From Chryseobacterium bernardetii (lineage in GTDB: Bacteria; Bacteroidota; Bacteroidia; Flavobacteriales; Weeksellaceae), in contig NZ_CP033932.1 of NCBI RefSeq assembly GCF_003815975.1, positions 4,755,501 through 4,819,500 on the forward strand: DNA of 64,000 bases, written 5' to 3'. The notes under the pieces are model-generated. The model made no database searches. It was given only the letters and a program-made list of their open reading frames with translations, and was not told where the DNA came from. Positions within the stretch are counted from its first letter, which is position 1; each line of letters begins with the position of its first letter. This document shows, piece after piece, positions 57,066 through 64,000 of the stretch. The position numbers were made by a program, and so were the translations under genes.

Positions 57066-57650
57066 CTACTTTTCTTTTGAAGCCAGACGTTTTCTGATGG
57101 TACTTACAAATTCTTTTGAAACACCGAGATAAGAAGCAATATAATATTGTGCGACTCTTTGCGGAATGGAAGGGTATACTTTGATAAATTCAAGGTACCG
57201 GTTGGAGGCAGATTTGGAGATGGTGTCTACCAATCGGCTTTGAAGGGTAGTGAGATTTCTTTGTACCAGCATTCTGAAAACTCTTTCAAACTTAGGAACC
57301 TCATTTAAGAGTTTTTCTTTTGTTGTCGGATTCAGCATATAAATTTCTGAGTCTTCAAGGGTTTCAATATAGACTTTGGAAGGTTTCTGTTCCTGAAATG
57401 AGGCTATATCACTAATCCACCAGTCTTCAATGGCAAACAGTAATGTGACTTCTGTTCCATTATCATCCAGACAATACATCCTCAAACATCCTTTGTGAAT
57501 ATAACCTTCAAACTGACAGATCTCTCCCTCTCTTAATAAAACTGTCTTTTTGGGAAATTTCTCACACACCAGTAAATCTGTAAAAATTTTCTCTTCTTCC
57601 GGTGTGAGAGTGATGAATCTTGTAATGTTTTTGATAATGTTTTTAAACAT
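57066..57650 (-). CDS. Crp/Fnr-family transcriptional regulator
   Basis: This 194-residue protein has a cNMP-binding-like domain ('LLREGEICQFEGYIHKGCLRMYCLDDNGTEVTLLFA', in parts). A C-terminal helix-turn-helix ('RVAQYYIASYLGVSKEFVSTIRKRLA') follows. It lacks the four Cys of FNR. It is the second gene after a small receiver-like gene, 10 bp apart. Confidence 0.88.
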   Translation of the reverse strand: MFKNIIKNITRFITLTPEEEKIFTDLLVCEKFPKKTVLLREGEICQFEGYIHKGCLRMYCLDDNGTEVTLLFAIEDWWISDIASFQEQKPSKVYIETLEDSEIYMLNPTTKEKLLNEVPKFERVFRMLVQRNLTTLQSRLVDTISKSASNRYLEFIKVYPSIPQRVAQYYIASYLGVSKEFVSTIRKRLASKEK

Positions 57651-57660
57651 GGAGTAAAAT

Positions 57661-57972
57661 TTACTCCTGCAAATTAGGAAAAAGACTGTAAACTTCGTTC
57701 TTTAAAAGCCCACTTCCGCCTCCGTAATGGTCAATTACTTTAACATCTTTATCTAAACCGGCACAAAATACTTTCACATCTTTTTCAAACCGGTCCTCCA
57801 ATCCTGAACTCAGAAGCACAATATCTACATGGTTTTCTGTGATATATTCATAACAGAAGTCCTCATCACTCTGGATTTCGGCCGTCCAGCCTTCATTGTT
57901 TTCAATAATTCTTTTTAATACATCCAGAATTTCCTGATTCTTTCCTATGACTAAAAAATGCAGTGTTTTCAT
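57661..57972 (-). CDS. small receiver-like protein lacking the phospho-acceptor Asp
   Basis: This 103-residue protein has a CheY-like layout ('TLHFLVIGKNQEILDVLKRII', 'VDIVLLSSGLED'). The residue where CheY has the phosphorylated Asp is Ser in LLSSG, so it would not be phosphorylated normally. It lies 10 bp before the Crp/Fnr gene and may act with it as a docking partner. Confidence 0.6.
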   Translation of the reverse strand: MKTLHFLVIGKNQEILDVLKRIIENNEGWTAEIQSDEDFCYEYITENHVDIVLLSSGLEDRFEKDVKVFCAGLDKDVKVIDHYGGGSGLLKNEVYSLFPNLQE

Positions 57973-58037
57973 AATAAAATTTAAGGTTTATGGCTCTAAG
58001 TCTAAAGTTAACAGTTGAGCGCTGAAGATCATCCTTT

Positions 58038-58385
58038 TTAAATATAAATAAACAGAGATTTTCTCTCTTTAGGCTCCAGATTTTTTGTTTTATGTCCTTT
58101 TCCTGTAGTATCTTCTACCAGAAGAATTTCCCCTGTCTGGAATTTCCTTTTCTCACCCAGTGAAGTTTCTATTTCCACTCCGCCATCCAAAAGTACAATA
58201 TATTGTTTTTGTGGTGCACAATGAAAATCGTAATCATAGTCTGCAGAAACTTTTCTGAACTGTAACTTTTTAACCGCACGTGTTTCAGAAAGGAAACCGA
58301 TATCTCCCTGATTGACAAGAGGAATTTCAATGGTTTCAAAATGAGTTTCTCCTTTTTTATCACTGAAGATTTTTGTGATATTCAT
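58038..58385 (-). CDS. cupin-domain protein
   Basis: This 115-residue single-domain cupin has 'FHCAPQKQYIVLLDGGVEIETSLGEKRKFQTGEILLVEDTTGKGHKT' (in parts), with potential metal ligands in 'DFHCAPQ' and 'GKGHK'. The substrate is unknown. It is the first gene of a possible three-gene set with the receiver-like and Crp genes. Confidence 0.75.
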   Translation of the reverse strand: MNITKIFSDKKGETHFETIEIPLVNQGDIGFLSETRAVKKLQFRKVSADYDYDFHCAPQKQYIVLLDGGVEIETSLGEKRKFQTGEILLVEDTTGKGHKTKNLEPKERKSLFIYI

Positions 58386-58485
58386 TGTTTTATTTTTAAG
58401 GATTAATGTTCAACTCTTTATTTAGATTCCTATCTTTTTCTTCTTATATATCGCGGTTTGAGCAGATCCAGCAGATTTTTTCTAC

Positions 58486-58813
58486 CACAGATAGCACAGG
58501 TTTTCACGGATGATTATGCATAAAGATCTGCGTCATCTGTGAAATCTGCGAGAGATTATCGTTGAGATTCTTCACTACGCTTTGCTTCGTTCAGAATGAC
58601 AAATAATACGCTTTATCTATCCGTACACTTTGTCATTCTGTAAGAATATCATCTTTAATTAAGTATTCTTTTCACCTATTTAAGACCATCTTTTTTTCTT
58701 ACATCTCACAGATTAAGCAAATCACACAGTTTTTTTCCCACAGATAGCACAGATTTTCACAGAGGATTATGCATAAAAATCTGCGTCATCTGTGAAATCT
58801 GCGAGAAATTATC
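58486..58813. repeat. 75-bp direct repeats flanking a REP-like palindrome
   Basis: Copies at 58486-58560 and 58739-58813 agree at about 70 of 75 positions. Between them is a palindrome with left arm near 58565-58605 (TTCAGAATGACAAA) and right arm TTTGTCATTCTG (58629-58640). The right arm contains TTGTCATT (58630-58637), the same string as in the IS110 bridge-RNA target loop. The spacer holds no gene. Confidence 0.6.
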
Positions 58814-58824
58814 ATTAATATTTC

Positions 58825-59445
58825 CTATTTAAATACAATAGAATTAGCCAGTTCAATTTCTTCCTGATTAATGGAGTGCCCGAAATTGGCATATACTTTC
58901 TCGGTTACCTCAGCATTCATTTCTCTTAAAATATTGGCTGTAGCGTATACCCTTTCTACCGGAACATGGAAATCAGGATTGCTGGTTCCCAGTACAACAG
59001 GAGTTCCTGCGAAATCACCTTTATAATTTTCACGGTTGATTTTATCACCTATTACTCCGCCAATAATAGCTACCGCACCTCCAAACTTCTGGGCATTTCT
59101 GGCTAAAAACTCCAGTGTGAGACATGCACCCTGGGAAAATCCGAAAAAGTAAATATCCTCAGGGGCAATTCCTGCATCTGTAACAGCCCGCACTGTTTCT
59201 CCAACCATTTCCAAAGCTGATGACAGCCACGGTTCATTCTGATCTACCGGCGCCATAAATGACAATGGGTACCAGGTATGGTTCAAAGCCTGAGGAGCCA
59301 GTATGGCATATTCTTTTACATTCAAATGTTGTGAAAGGCTTATAATATCCTGAGCACTTCCGCCTCTTCCATGCACCATAATCAAAGCTTTTTCAGCTTG
59401 TTTTAACGGTATACCTGCTGTTTTTATATTTAAAATATGACTCAT
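58825..59445 (-). CDS. alpha/beta hydrolase (phospholipase/carboxylesterase type, MhqD-like)
   Basis: From the inner Met (59445) the protein of about 206 residues has 'ALIMVHGRGGSAQDI'. Its nucleophile is in 'FGFSQGACLTLEF', the Asp in 'GTSNPDFHVP' and the His in 'ANFGHSIN'. It lies 7 bp after a ring-cleaving dioxygenase gene, as mhqD pairs with mhqE in Bacillus, so it probably processes ring-fission products. Start MSHILNIKTAG removes an overlap. Confidence 0.85.
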   Translation of the reverse strand: MSHILNIKTAGIPLKQAEKALIMVHGRGGSAQDIISLSQHLNVKEYAILAPQALNHTWYPLSFMAPVDQNEPWLSSALEMVGETVRAVTDAGIAPEDIYFFGFSQGACLTLEFLARNAQKFGGAVAIIGGVIGDKINRENYKGDFAGTPVVLGTSNPDFHVPVERVYATANILREMNAEVTEKVYANFGHSINQEEIELANSIVFK

Positions 59446-59452
59446 TATTTCT

Positions 59453-60406
59453 CTATCTGTATTTTTCTGTTGGATAATTGATTTTAGGAAGAACATCCAT
59501 TAAACGCTCCCTCCTTTTCTCAAACTGTTGGGGTAACTGCAGATCTTCTCCTAAAAATGCGGCTTCTTCATCCACATCAAACCCCGGACCTGAAGTGGCT
59601 ATTTCAAACAGAACACCTCCGGGTTCTTTGAAATAGACCGATGTAAAGTATTTTCTGTCTTTCACTTCAGTATGCTCCAATCCAAAAGCATTTAATCTTT
59701 CAACCATTTCAAGTTGTGTCTGGGCATCGGGAGTTGCAAAAGCCACATGATGAACAGTTCCTCTTCCGGCTAATCCTTTTAATGCATTAGGAGTAGAAAG
59801 AAGGTCTACATATTTTCCGGGAAGATCTTCCGTACCTAATCGCAACCGGTCAGGGCTCTCACTAATGATCTTATGATCCATCTGAGTGGTTAACAGAGCG
59901 GCCATTCTTTCATAGGCATCCTGCCAGATTTCAACGTGGTGTATTCCTTTTAAAGCATAGTCTTCAGGAATATATCCGTTATAGTACCCTTTTCTTTTAT
60001 CTTTATCGTTAAAAACCAACTCAAGACCCAATCCGTCAAAGTCTTCAAGATAAATAAAAACTTCACCTGATAGTCTTTGTTGCGGCTGTTTATAAGCAAT
60101 ATTAAACTGATCCAAACGGTTCATCCAGTAATCCAGGGCATCTATAGACACTGAGAAAGCAGTGGTATTCAGCATTCCTTTTCCATGCCTTCCATTAATC
60201 AGGTCTTTACCATATGGAAAAGTGGTCATGATGGTTCCCGGAGTTCCGTATTCGTCTCCGAAATAAAAGTGGTACACATCCGAATAATCAAAATTTACTG
60301 TTTTCTTAACCAGGCGAAGTCCCAAAACGCCTGTATAAAAATCTATATTTTCCTGGGCATTACCCGTAATTGCTGTAACGTGGTGCAGTCCTGTGATAAG
60401 TTTCAT
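59453..60406 (-). CDS. ring-cleaving extradiol-type dioxygenase (VOC fold)
   Basis: This 317-residue two-domain vicinal-oxygen-chelate protein has 'GLHHVTAITGNAQENIDFYTGVLGLRLVKKTVNFD' (in parts), 'GTVHHVAFATPD' and the metal Glu in 'GVLFEIAT'. Family members such as MhqO/MhqE open hydroquinone rings. It is the third gene of the operon. Confidence 0.9.
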   Translation of the reverse strand: MKLITGLHHVTAITGNAQENIDFYTGVLGLRLVKKTVNFDYSDVYHFYFGDEYGTPGTIMTTFPYGKDLINGRHGKGMLNTTAFSVSIDALDYWMNRLDQFNIAYKQPQQRLSGEVFIYLEDFDGLGLELVFNDKDKRKGYYNGYIPEDYALKGIHHVEIWQDAYERMAALLTTQMDHKIISESPDRLRLGTEDLPGKYVDLLSTPNALKGLAGRGTVHHVAFATPDAQTQLEMVERLNAFGLEHTEVKDRKYFTSVYFKEPGGVLFEIATSGPGFDVDEEAAFLGEDLQLPQQFEKRRERLMDVLPKINYPTEKYR

Positions 60407-60500
60407 AATGTTAGCTGTTATTAATAGGTTATTGTAATTGGCTGAGCAGAAAGAAAGCGTAAAAGAGGAATGCAGATATTTGTTTTCCCTCTCTGTATAT

Positions 60501-60797
60501 TTACATTCCTTCTCTTAACCACACATCATTATATTCTTCCGGATGGCGTTTGAACTGTGCATGCACAAACGGACATAGCGGTACAATTTTCAGATCATTC
60601 TCTCTTGCATAGGAAACCAGCCTTCCCAATAAAATTTTGGCAAAACCTTTTCCTTCAAATTCAGGATTAACTTCAGTATGGTACACAGTCAGTTTTTTTC
60701 CAATAACTGAAATATCCATCTTACCGGCTTTTTGATCGTCTGAAAAAAGCTGGATTTCTCCTTTTCTTCCTTCCAAAACTATTTCTGTTCTTTCCAT
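60501..60797 (-). CDS. GNAT-type (YjdJ-like) small N-acetyltransferase
   Basis: This 98-residue protein has the acetyl-CoA motif 'NPEFEGKGFAKILLGRLVSYAREN' and 'PLCPFVHAQFKRHPEE', the small GNAT domain family. The substrate is unknown. It is the second gene of the operon, between the two dioxygenases. Confidence 0.82.
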   Translation of the reverse strand: MERTEIVLEGRKGEIQLFSDDQKAGKMDISVIGKKLTVYHTEVNPEFEGKGFAKILLGRLVSYARENDLKIVPLCPFVHAQFKRHPEEYNDVWLREGM

Positions 60798-60849
60798 GTC
60801 TTTTATTTTTTATTCAAAGTTAATTTCTTTATAAAAAGCAGAACATGAT

Positions 60850-61782
60850 CTATGATAACTTCGGTAATACCCCTTCTATTTTACTGCGCATTCCTTCGTA
60901 CTGAGCAGGAAGCTTTAGATTTTTTCCCAGTTCATCCAGGGGTTCGTCTACTGTAAATCCTGGATTATCGGTAGCAATTTCAAATAAAACACCTCCTGGT
61001 TCGCGGAAATACAAGGAATAGAAATAATCCCTGTTGATTTTCGGGGTAATGCTTAACCCTGCAGATAAAGCTTTTTCACGGTATTCCATCAAAACATTAT
61101 CATCTTTTACTCTGAAAGCAATGTGATGATTGGTTCCCGCAGCATTTCTTCCGGTTGGAATGGTATCATTTTCAATAATATCAATAAGATTGGCAGTATC
61201 AATAGCATCTGTCCCCAATCTGTATCTTTCGCCTTCCTGTTTCTGAAGGCCATATCCTAAAAGATCTGTCAGAACTTTTAGGGTAGGCTCTGCTCTTTTT
61301 AGAGTTAAAGTTACATTATGGAATCCTTTTAAAGCATTTTCATCTTTTATATCATCGGTTGTCCATACTTTTCGGTTATCATCTCCAGCTGGTTCTATAA
61401 ACTGTAACTGAAGGCCGTCCGGATCTTTAAAAGAGATCATCTTTTCACCAAAGATTTCACCTTCTTCTATATTCACATTGAAGCTTTTTAAACGGTTTTT
61501 CCAGAACTCCAGGCTTCCTTTAGGAACAGAATATCCGATATGAGTAGCCATCCCGCTTCCGTTGGAACCCTGCCCTATTCCTTCCCATGGAAAGAAAGTA
61601 AGAATCGTTCCCGGTGTTCCGTTTTCATTACCAAAGTAAAAGTGATAAGTTCCAGGATCATCGAAATTAACGGTTTTTTTCACCAGTCGTACTCCTAAAA
61701 CCTGAGTGTAAAAATCTAAATTTCTTTTCGCATTGTCTGCAATAGCAGTGATATGATGCAGTCCTAATATTCTATTGTCCAT
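60850..61782 (-). CDS. ring-cleaving extradiol-type dioxygenase (VOC fold)
   Basis: This protein of about 310 residues has 'GLHHITAIADNAKRNLDFYTQVLGVRLVKKTVNFD' (in parts), 'GTNHHIAFRVKD' and 'GVLFEIATDN'. It is a paralogue of the enzyme at 59453 and the first gene of the four-gene operon. Start MDNRILGLHH is the inner Met (61782), 46 bp after the shared operator. It probably opens quinol rings. Confidence 0.9.
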   Translation of the reverse strand: MDNRILGLHHITAIADNAKRNLDFYTQVLGVRLVKKTVNFDDPGTYHFYFGNENGTPGTILTFFPWEGIGQGSNGSGMATHIGYSVPKGSLEFWKNRLKSFNVNIEEGEIFGEKMISFKDPDGLQLQFIEPAGDDNRKVWTTDDIKDENALKGFHNVTLTLKRAEPTLKVLTDLLGYGLQKQEGERYRLGTDAIDTANLIDIIENDTIPTGRNAAGTNHHIAFRVKDDNVLMEYREKALSAGLSITPKINRDYFYSLYFREPGGVLFEIATDNPGFTVDEPLDELGKNLKLPAQYEGMRSKIEGVLPKLS

Positions 61783-61827
61783 GTCTTTTAATTTTGATGC
61801 TAAATTACGCCGACAAAGATTCCTGCA

Positions 61828-61849
61828 CATTTAACTAGTTTAATAAATG
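61828..61849. promoter_or_regulatory. operator shared with pirin, dioxygenase operon copy
   Basis: This 22-bp site CATTTA-N10-TAAATG is identical to 55395-55416. It lies 46 bp upstream of the first dioxygenase start. Outer CATTTA/TAAATG and inner TTAA arms give partial dyad symmetry. Confidence 0.65.
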
Positions 61850-62110
61850 TATCAGGAAAAAGGTCTTTAAAATTTCAAATTCAGTTTACATAATTCGTAA
61901 GAATGTTAATTTATTTTATCTTTTCTATAATACTCATAATCTATTATTTCAACTAAAAATGAATTTAAAAAACAGAAAAATAATTTCAACCTCCTTATCA
62001 AACAAAAAAATAATAACCATAATATACTGAATTACAAATAATTAAATTATTAACAATAATTTAATATCTAAAAACCCTATATTTTTAGTAGACTAATAAA
62101 AATTATATTA

Positions 62111-62118
62111 TATATTTG
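62111..62118 (+). promoter_or_regulatory. -7 box before the leader peptide
   Basis: TATATTTG (TAnnTTTG consensus) lies 26 bp before the ATG at 62145. No TTG -33 is visible in the AT-rich flank. Confidence 0.45.
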
Positions 62119-62144
62119 CAAACGTATTCAGGAAATAAAATAAA

Positions 62145-62243
62145 ATGAGCACAGAATTAAAAAATAATGCAACCATAAAATATATCATCAAAAATATGAT
62201 GAAGCATATCTGTATGCCTGTGCATCAAGAATACTTTGGGTGA
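62145..62243 (+). CDS. possible 32-residue leader peptide
   Basis: This short frame MSTELKNNATIKYIIKNM ... HQEYFG has a promoter-like -7 box upstream. A strong terminator (62271-62300) follows before the EamA transporter. It contains four Met including a MM pair, and Cys-Met near the end. It could be an attenuator leader or a free-standing small protein; the sequence alone does not decide. Confidence 0.4.
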   Translation: MSTELKNNATIKYIIKNMMKHICMPVHQEYFG

Positions 62244-62270
62244 CCTTACTTTTAATATGACATACTTTTG

Positions 62271-62300
62271 AAGGCCCTACCAAGTTGTAGGGCCTTTTTA
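62271..62300 (+). terminator. terminator between leader peptide and EamA gene
   Basis: The stem AAGGCCCTAC/GTAGGGCCTT with a CAAGTT loop is followed by a T-rich run, 30 bp before the transporter ATG. It would stop transcription unless read through. Confidence 0.75.
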
Positions 62301-62329
62301 TTTAAAAACCAAAACATTAAAAAAATAAA

Positions 62330-63328
62330 ATGAGCAATTCTAAAAACAAATGGCTGATACCATTAGCATTTACAAATATCTATGTAATATGGGGAATTAC
62401 GTTTTTAGCTATTTCATTTGGACTGAAAGGTTTTCCACCGTTTATTCTTTCCGGATTGAGATTTCTGGTAGCAGGAATTCTGATGATCGGGTATCTCCTG
62501 TCTAAAGGAGAAAAAGCAAACTCTCTTATCAACTGGAAAAAAAATGCAATTACCGGAATCCTGATCCTTACCGGAGGAACAGGCCTCGTAGCCTGGGGAG
62601 AGCAGTATGTAACCGCTTCTGAAGCGGCAATCTCTATAGCAACCGGACCTTTCTGGTTCATTGCTATTGACAGAAAAAACTGGAAATACTATTTTTCAGA
62701 TAAATTTATTCCGATAGGTCTGGTGATCGGGTTTATAGGATTGGTATTTTTCTTAAAGGGAAGTGTTAATTCATATGCTGCACACACTTCTGTTGACGAC
62801 CACCTCCGTATTACGGCCTTCATTGTATTAGGATTAAGTTCTATTGCATGGGTATTGGGATCTTTGTATTCCAAGAAAAATCTGGCTTCTCAGTCTACTT
62901 TTATGAATATTGCCCAACAACTTATTGTTGCCGGGGCTGCTGCTTTTCTTATTACCATATTCCGAGGGGAATGGACTGGTTTTTCGGTTTCTACAGTACC
63001 GGTCTCAGCCTGGGCAGGAGTTCTGTTTTTAATCTTCTTTGGATCGATAGTCGCTTATTTGTCGTACATTTGGCTGTTGTCCGTGAAACCCGCTGCTTTG
63101 GTGAGCACCCACACCTACATTAACCCTATTGTTACGGTTATTGCCGGATGGATTGTGGCTAATCAAAGTATCAATGGAGGCCAGTTATATGGTTTGGCAA
63201 TCATATTGCTGGGAGTACTGCTGACTAATATCACCAAGTATTTCAAGCTTTCAAAGCGGTCTAAGGTCAAAATCAGAAGAGTGAGGAGATTTTTTAACAG
63301 GGCAGGCAAGAGATATCAGCCTATTTAA
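62330..63328 (+). CDS. EamA-family (drug/metabolite) transporter
   Basis: This 332-residue protein has ten membrane helices in two EamA repeats ('IYVIWGITFLAISFGLKGFPPFILSGLRFLVAG' and 'VSTHTYINPIVTVIAGWIVANQSI'). It ends in a basic tail. It probably exports a metabolite or amino acid derivative. It is 17 bp before metN, so the two are likely co-transcribed. Confidence 0.9.
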   Translation: MSNSKNKWLIPLAFTNIYVIWGITFLAISFGLKGFPPFILSGLRFLVAGILMIGYLLSKGEKANSLINWKKNAITGILILTGGTGLVAWGEQYVTASEAAISIATGPFWFIAIDRKNWKYYFSDKFIPIGLVIGFIGLVFFLKGSVNSYAAHTSVDDHLRITAFIVLGLSSIAWVLGSLYSKKNLASQSTFMNIAQQLIVAGAAAFLITIFRGEWTGFSVSTVPVSAWAGVLFLIFFGSIVAYLSYIWLLSVKPAALVSTHTYINPIVTVIAGWIVANQSINGGQLYGLAIILLGVLLTNITKYFKLSKRSKVKIRRVRRFFNRAGKRYQPI

Positions 63329-63345
63329 TAGTATAAAACATCAGA

Positions 63346-64000
63346 ATGATAGAAATCAGAAATATATCAAAAACATTTCATCAGAAGAAACAGGCCTTTA
63401 AGGCACTGGATCAGGTGAGTCTCAATATAAATAAGGGAGATATTGTAGGAATCATTGGATTCTCCGGAGCAGGAAAAAGTACCCTGATCCGTACCGTTAA
63501 TTTGTTGGAAAGGCCGGATGAAGGTCATATCATTATTAATGGAAAAGATTTTACTCAATTGAGTTCAAAGCAGCTTGCGGAAGAACGCAAAAAGATAGGA
63601 ATGATCTTCCAGCATTTTAATTTACTTTCTTCGAGAACCGTTTTTGATAATGTAGCACTTCCACTGGAGCTGGATCACAGCGGCAAAGATCAGATTAATA
63701 AAAAGGTTAATGAATTATTGAAAATTGTTGGCCTTGAAGATAAAGCCAATGATTACCCCAAGAGTCTTTCAGGAGGACAAAAACAAAGAGTTGCCATTGC
63801 AAGGGCTCTGGCCAATGACCCTCACCTGTTGCTTTGTGATGAAGCCACCAGTGCGCTGGATCCGGTGACCACGCAGTCTATTTTACAGCTGTTAAAGGAC
63901 ATTAACCAGAGATTGGGGATTACCATCCTTCTGATTACCCATGAAATGGAAGTTATTAAAGCCGTTTGTAACCACGTTGCTGTAATTGATAAAGGAAAAC
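63346..64000 (+). CDS. metN: methionine ABC transporter ATP-binding protein, N-terminal part (runs off window)
   Basis: The first 218 residues are present. The Walker A 'GFSGAGKST', signature 'LSGGQKQR' and Walker B '[12 protein letters not shown]' are all visible. The family opening '[26 protein letters not shown]' with '[22 protein letters not shown]' is MetN-like. It would power import of methionine with MetI and MetQ, expected to the right. Confidence 0.85.
   Translation, partial: MIEIRNISKTFHQKKQAFKALDQVSLNINKGDIVGIIGFSGAGKSTLIRTVNLLERPDEGHIIINGKDFTQLSSKQLAEERKKIGMIFQHFNLLSSRTVFDNVALPLELDHSGKDQINKKVNELLKIVGLEDKANDYPKSLSGGQKQRVAIARALANDPHLLLCDEATSALDPVTTQSILQLLKDINQRLGITILLITHEMEVIKAVCNHVAVIDKGK

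Noticed and set aside
62119..62330. SAM riboswitch in front of EamA-metN
   Set aside because: No SAM aptamer pattern was recognised; only a short frame and a terminator hairpin are visible.

Overview
The window looks like chromosome from a flavobacterium, most likely Chryseobacterium or a close relative (inference). The DNA is AT-rich. Promoters fit the Bacteroidota pattern (TTG, then about 19-20 bp, then TAnnTTTG). The genes include a type IX secretion C-terminal sorting domain, a GLPGLI protein, a fused E1 alpha/beta 2-oxoacid dehydrogenase, GH109, a GG-leader bacteriocin-like peptide and 'VGIGT..P' secreted proteins. No rRNA, complete tRNA, CRISPR array or prophage was seen.

Layout. 1-5 kb: the start of lpdA, two small secreted proteins, and a three-gene SRPBCC/DUF2071/epimerase operon under a GbsR-type regulator; an identical 20-bp palindrome lies before both the regulator and the operon. 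5-10.9 kb: an ECF sigma factor with an unusual membrane-anchored VWA/plug/T9SS fusion protein, a papain-fold peptidase, a lipoprotein pair (one frameshifted), and a four-cysteine GG-leader peptide gene with a decayed second copy. 11-25 kb: old yellow enzyme with a divergent HxlR regulator, housekeeping genes (E1 dehydrogenase, polyprenyl synthase, rlmN, queA), and a broken four-helix-bundle gene. 25-31 kb: an AIM24 gene, a probable GalNAc-salvage operon (GH109, nucleotidyltransferase, sugar kinase), and an IS110-family insertion whose ends and bridge-RNA guides can be read from the sequence. 31-41 kb: DNA glycosylase, S9 peptidase, AraC/SDR pair, thioesterase, and an alcohol/aldehyde oxidation operon whose GMC gene is frameshifted.

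41-52 kb is the most distinctive accessory region. A truncated tRNA-Ala lies at its left edge. Then come a soluble histidine kinase/response regulator pair and a locus of four pilin-like paralogues, a PapD-like chaperone, a 933-residue outer-membrane beta-barrel protein and a 474-residue protein ending in the same domain as the pilins. Three of the pilin genes carry near-identical promoter cassettes with palindromes and their own terminators. I read this as a chaperone/usher-like surface-fibre system that I cannot match to a named family.

52-64 kb: topoisomerase III, pirin, several regulators, a quinone/electrophile-detoxification operon (two ring-cleaving dioxygenases, GNAT, hydrolase) sharing an identical 22-bp operator with pirin, a repeat-rich spacer, a leader peptide plus terminator ahead of an EamA transporter, and the start of metN, which runs off the window.
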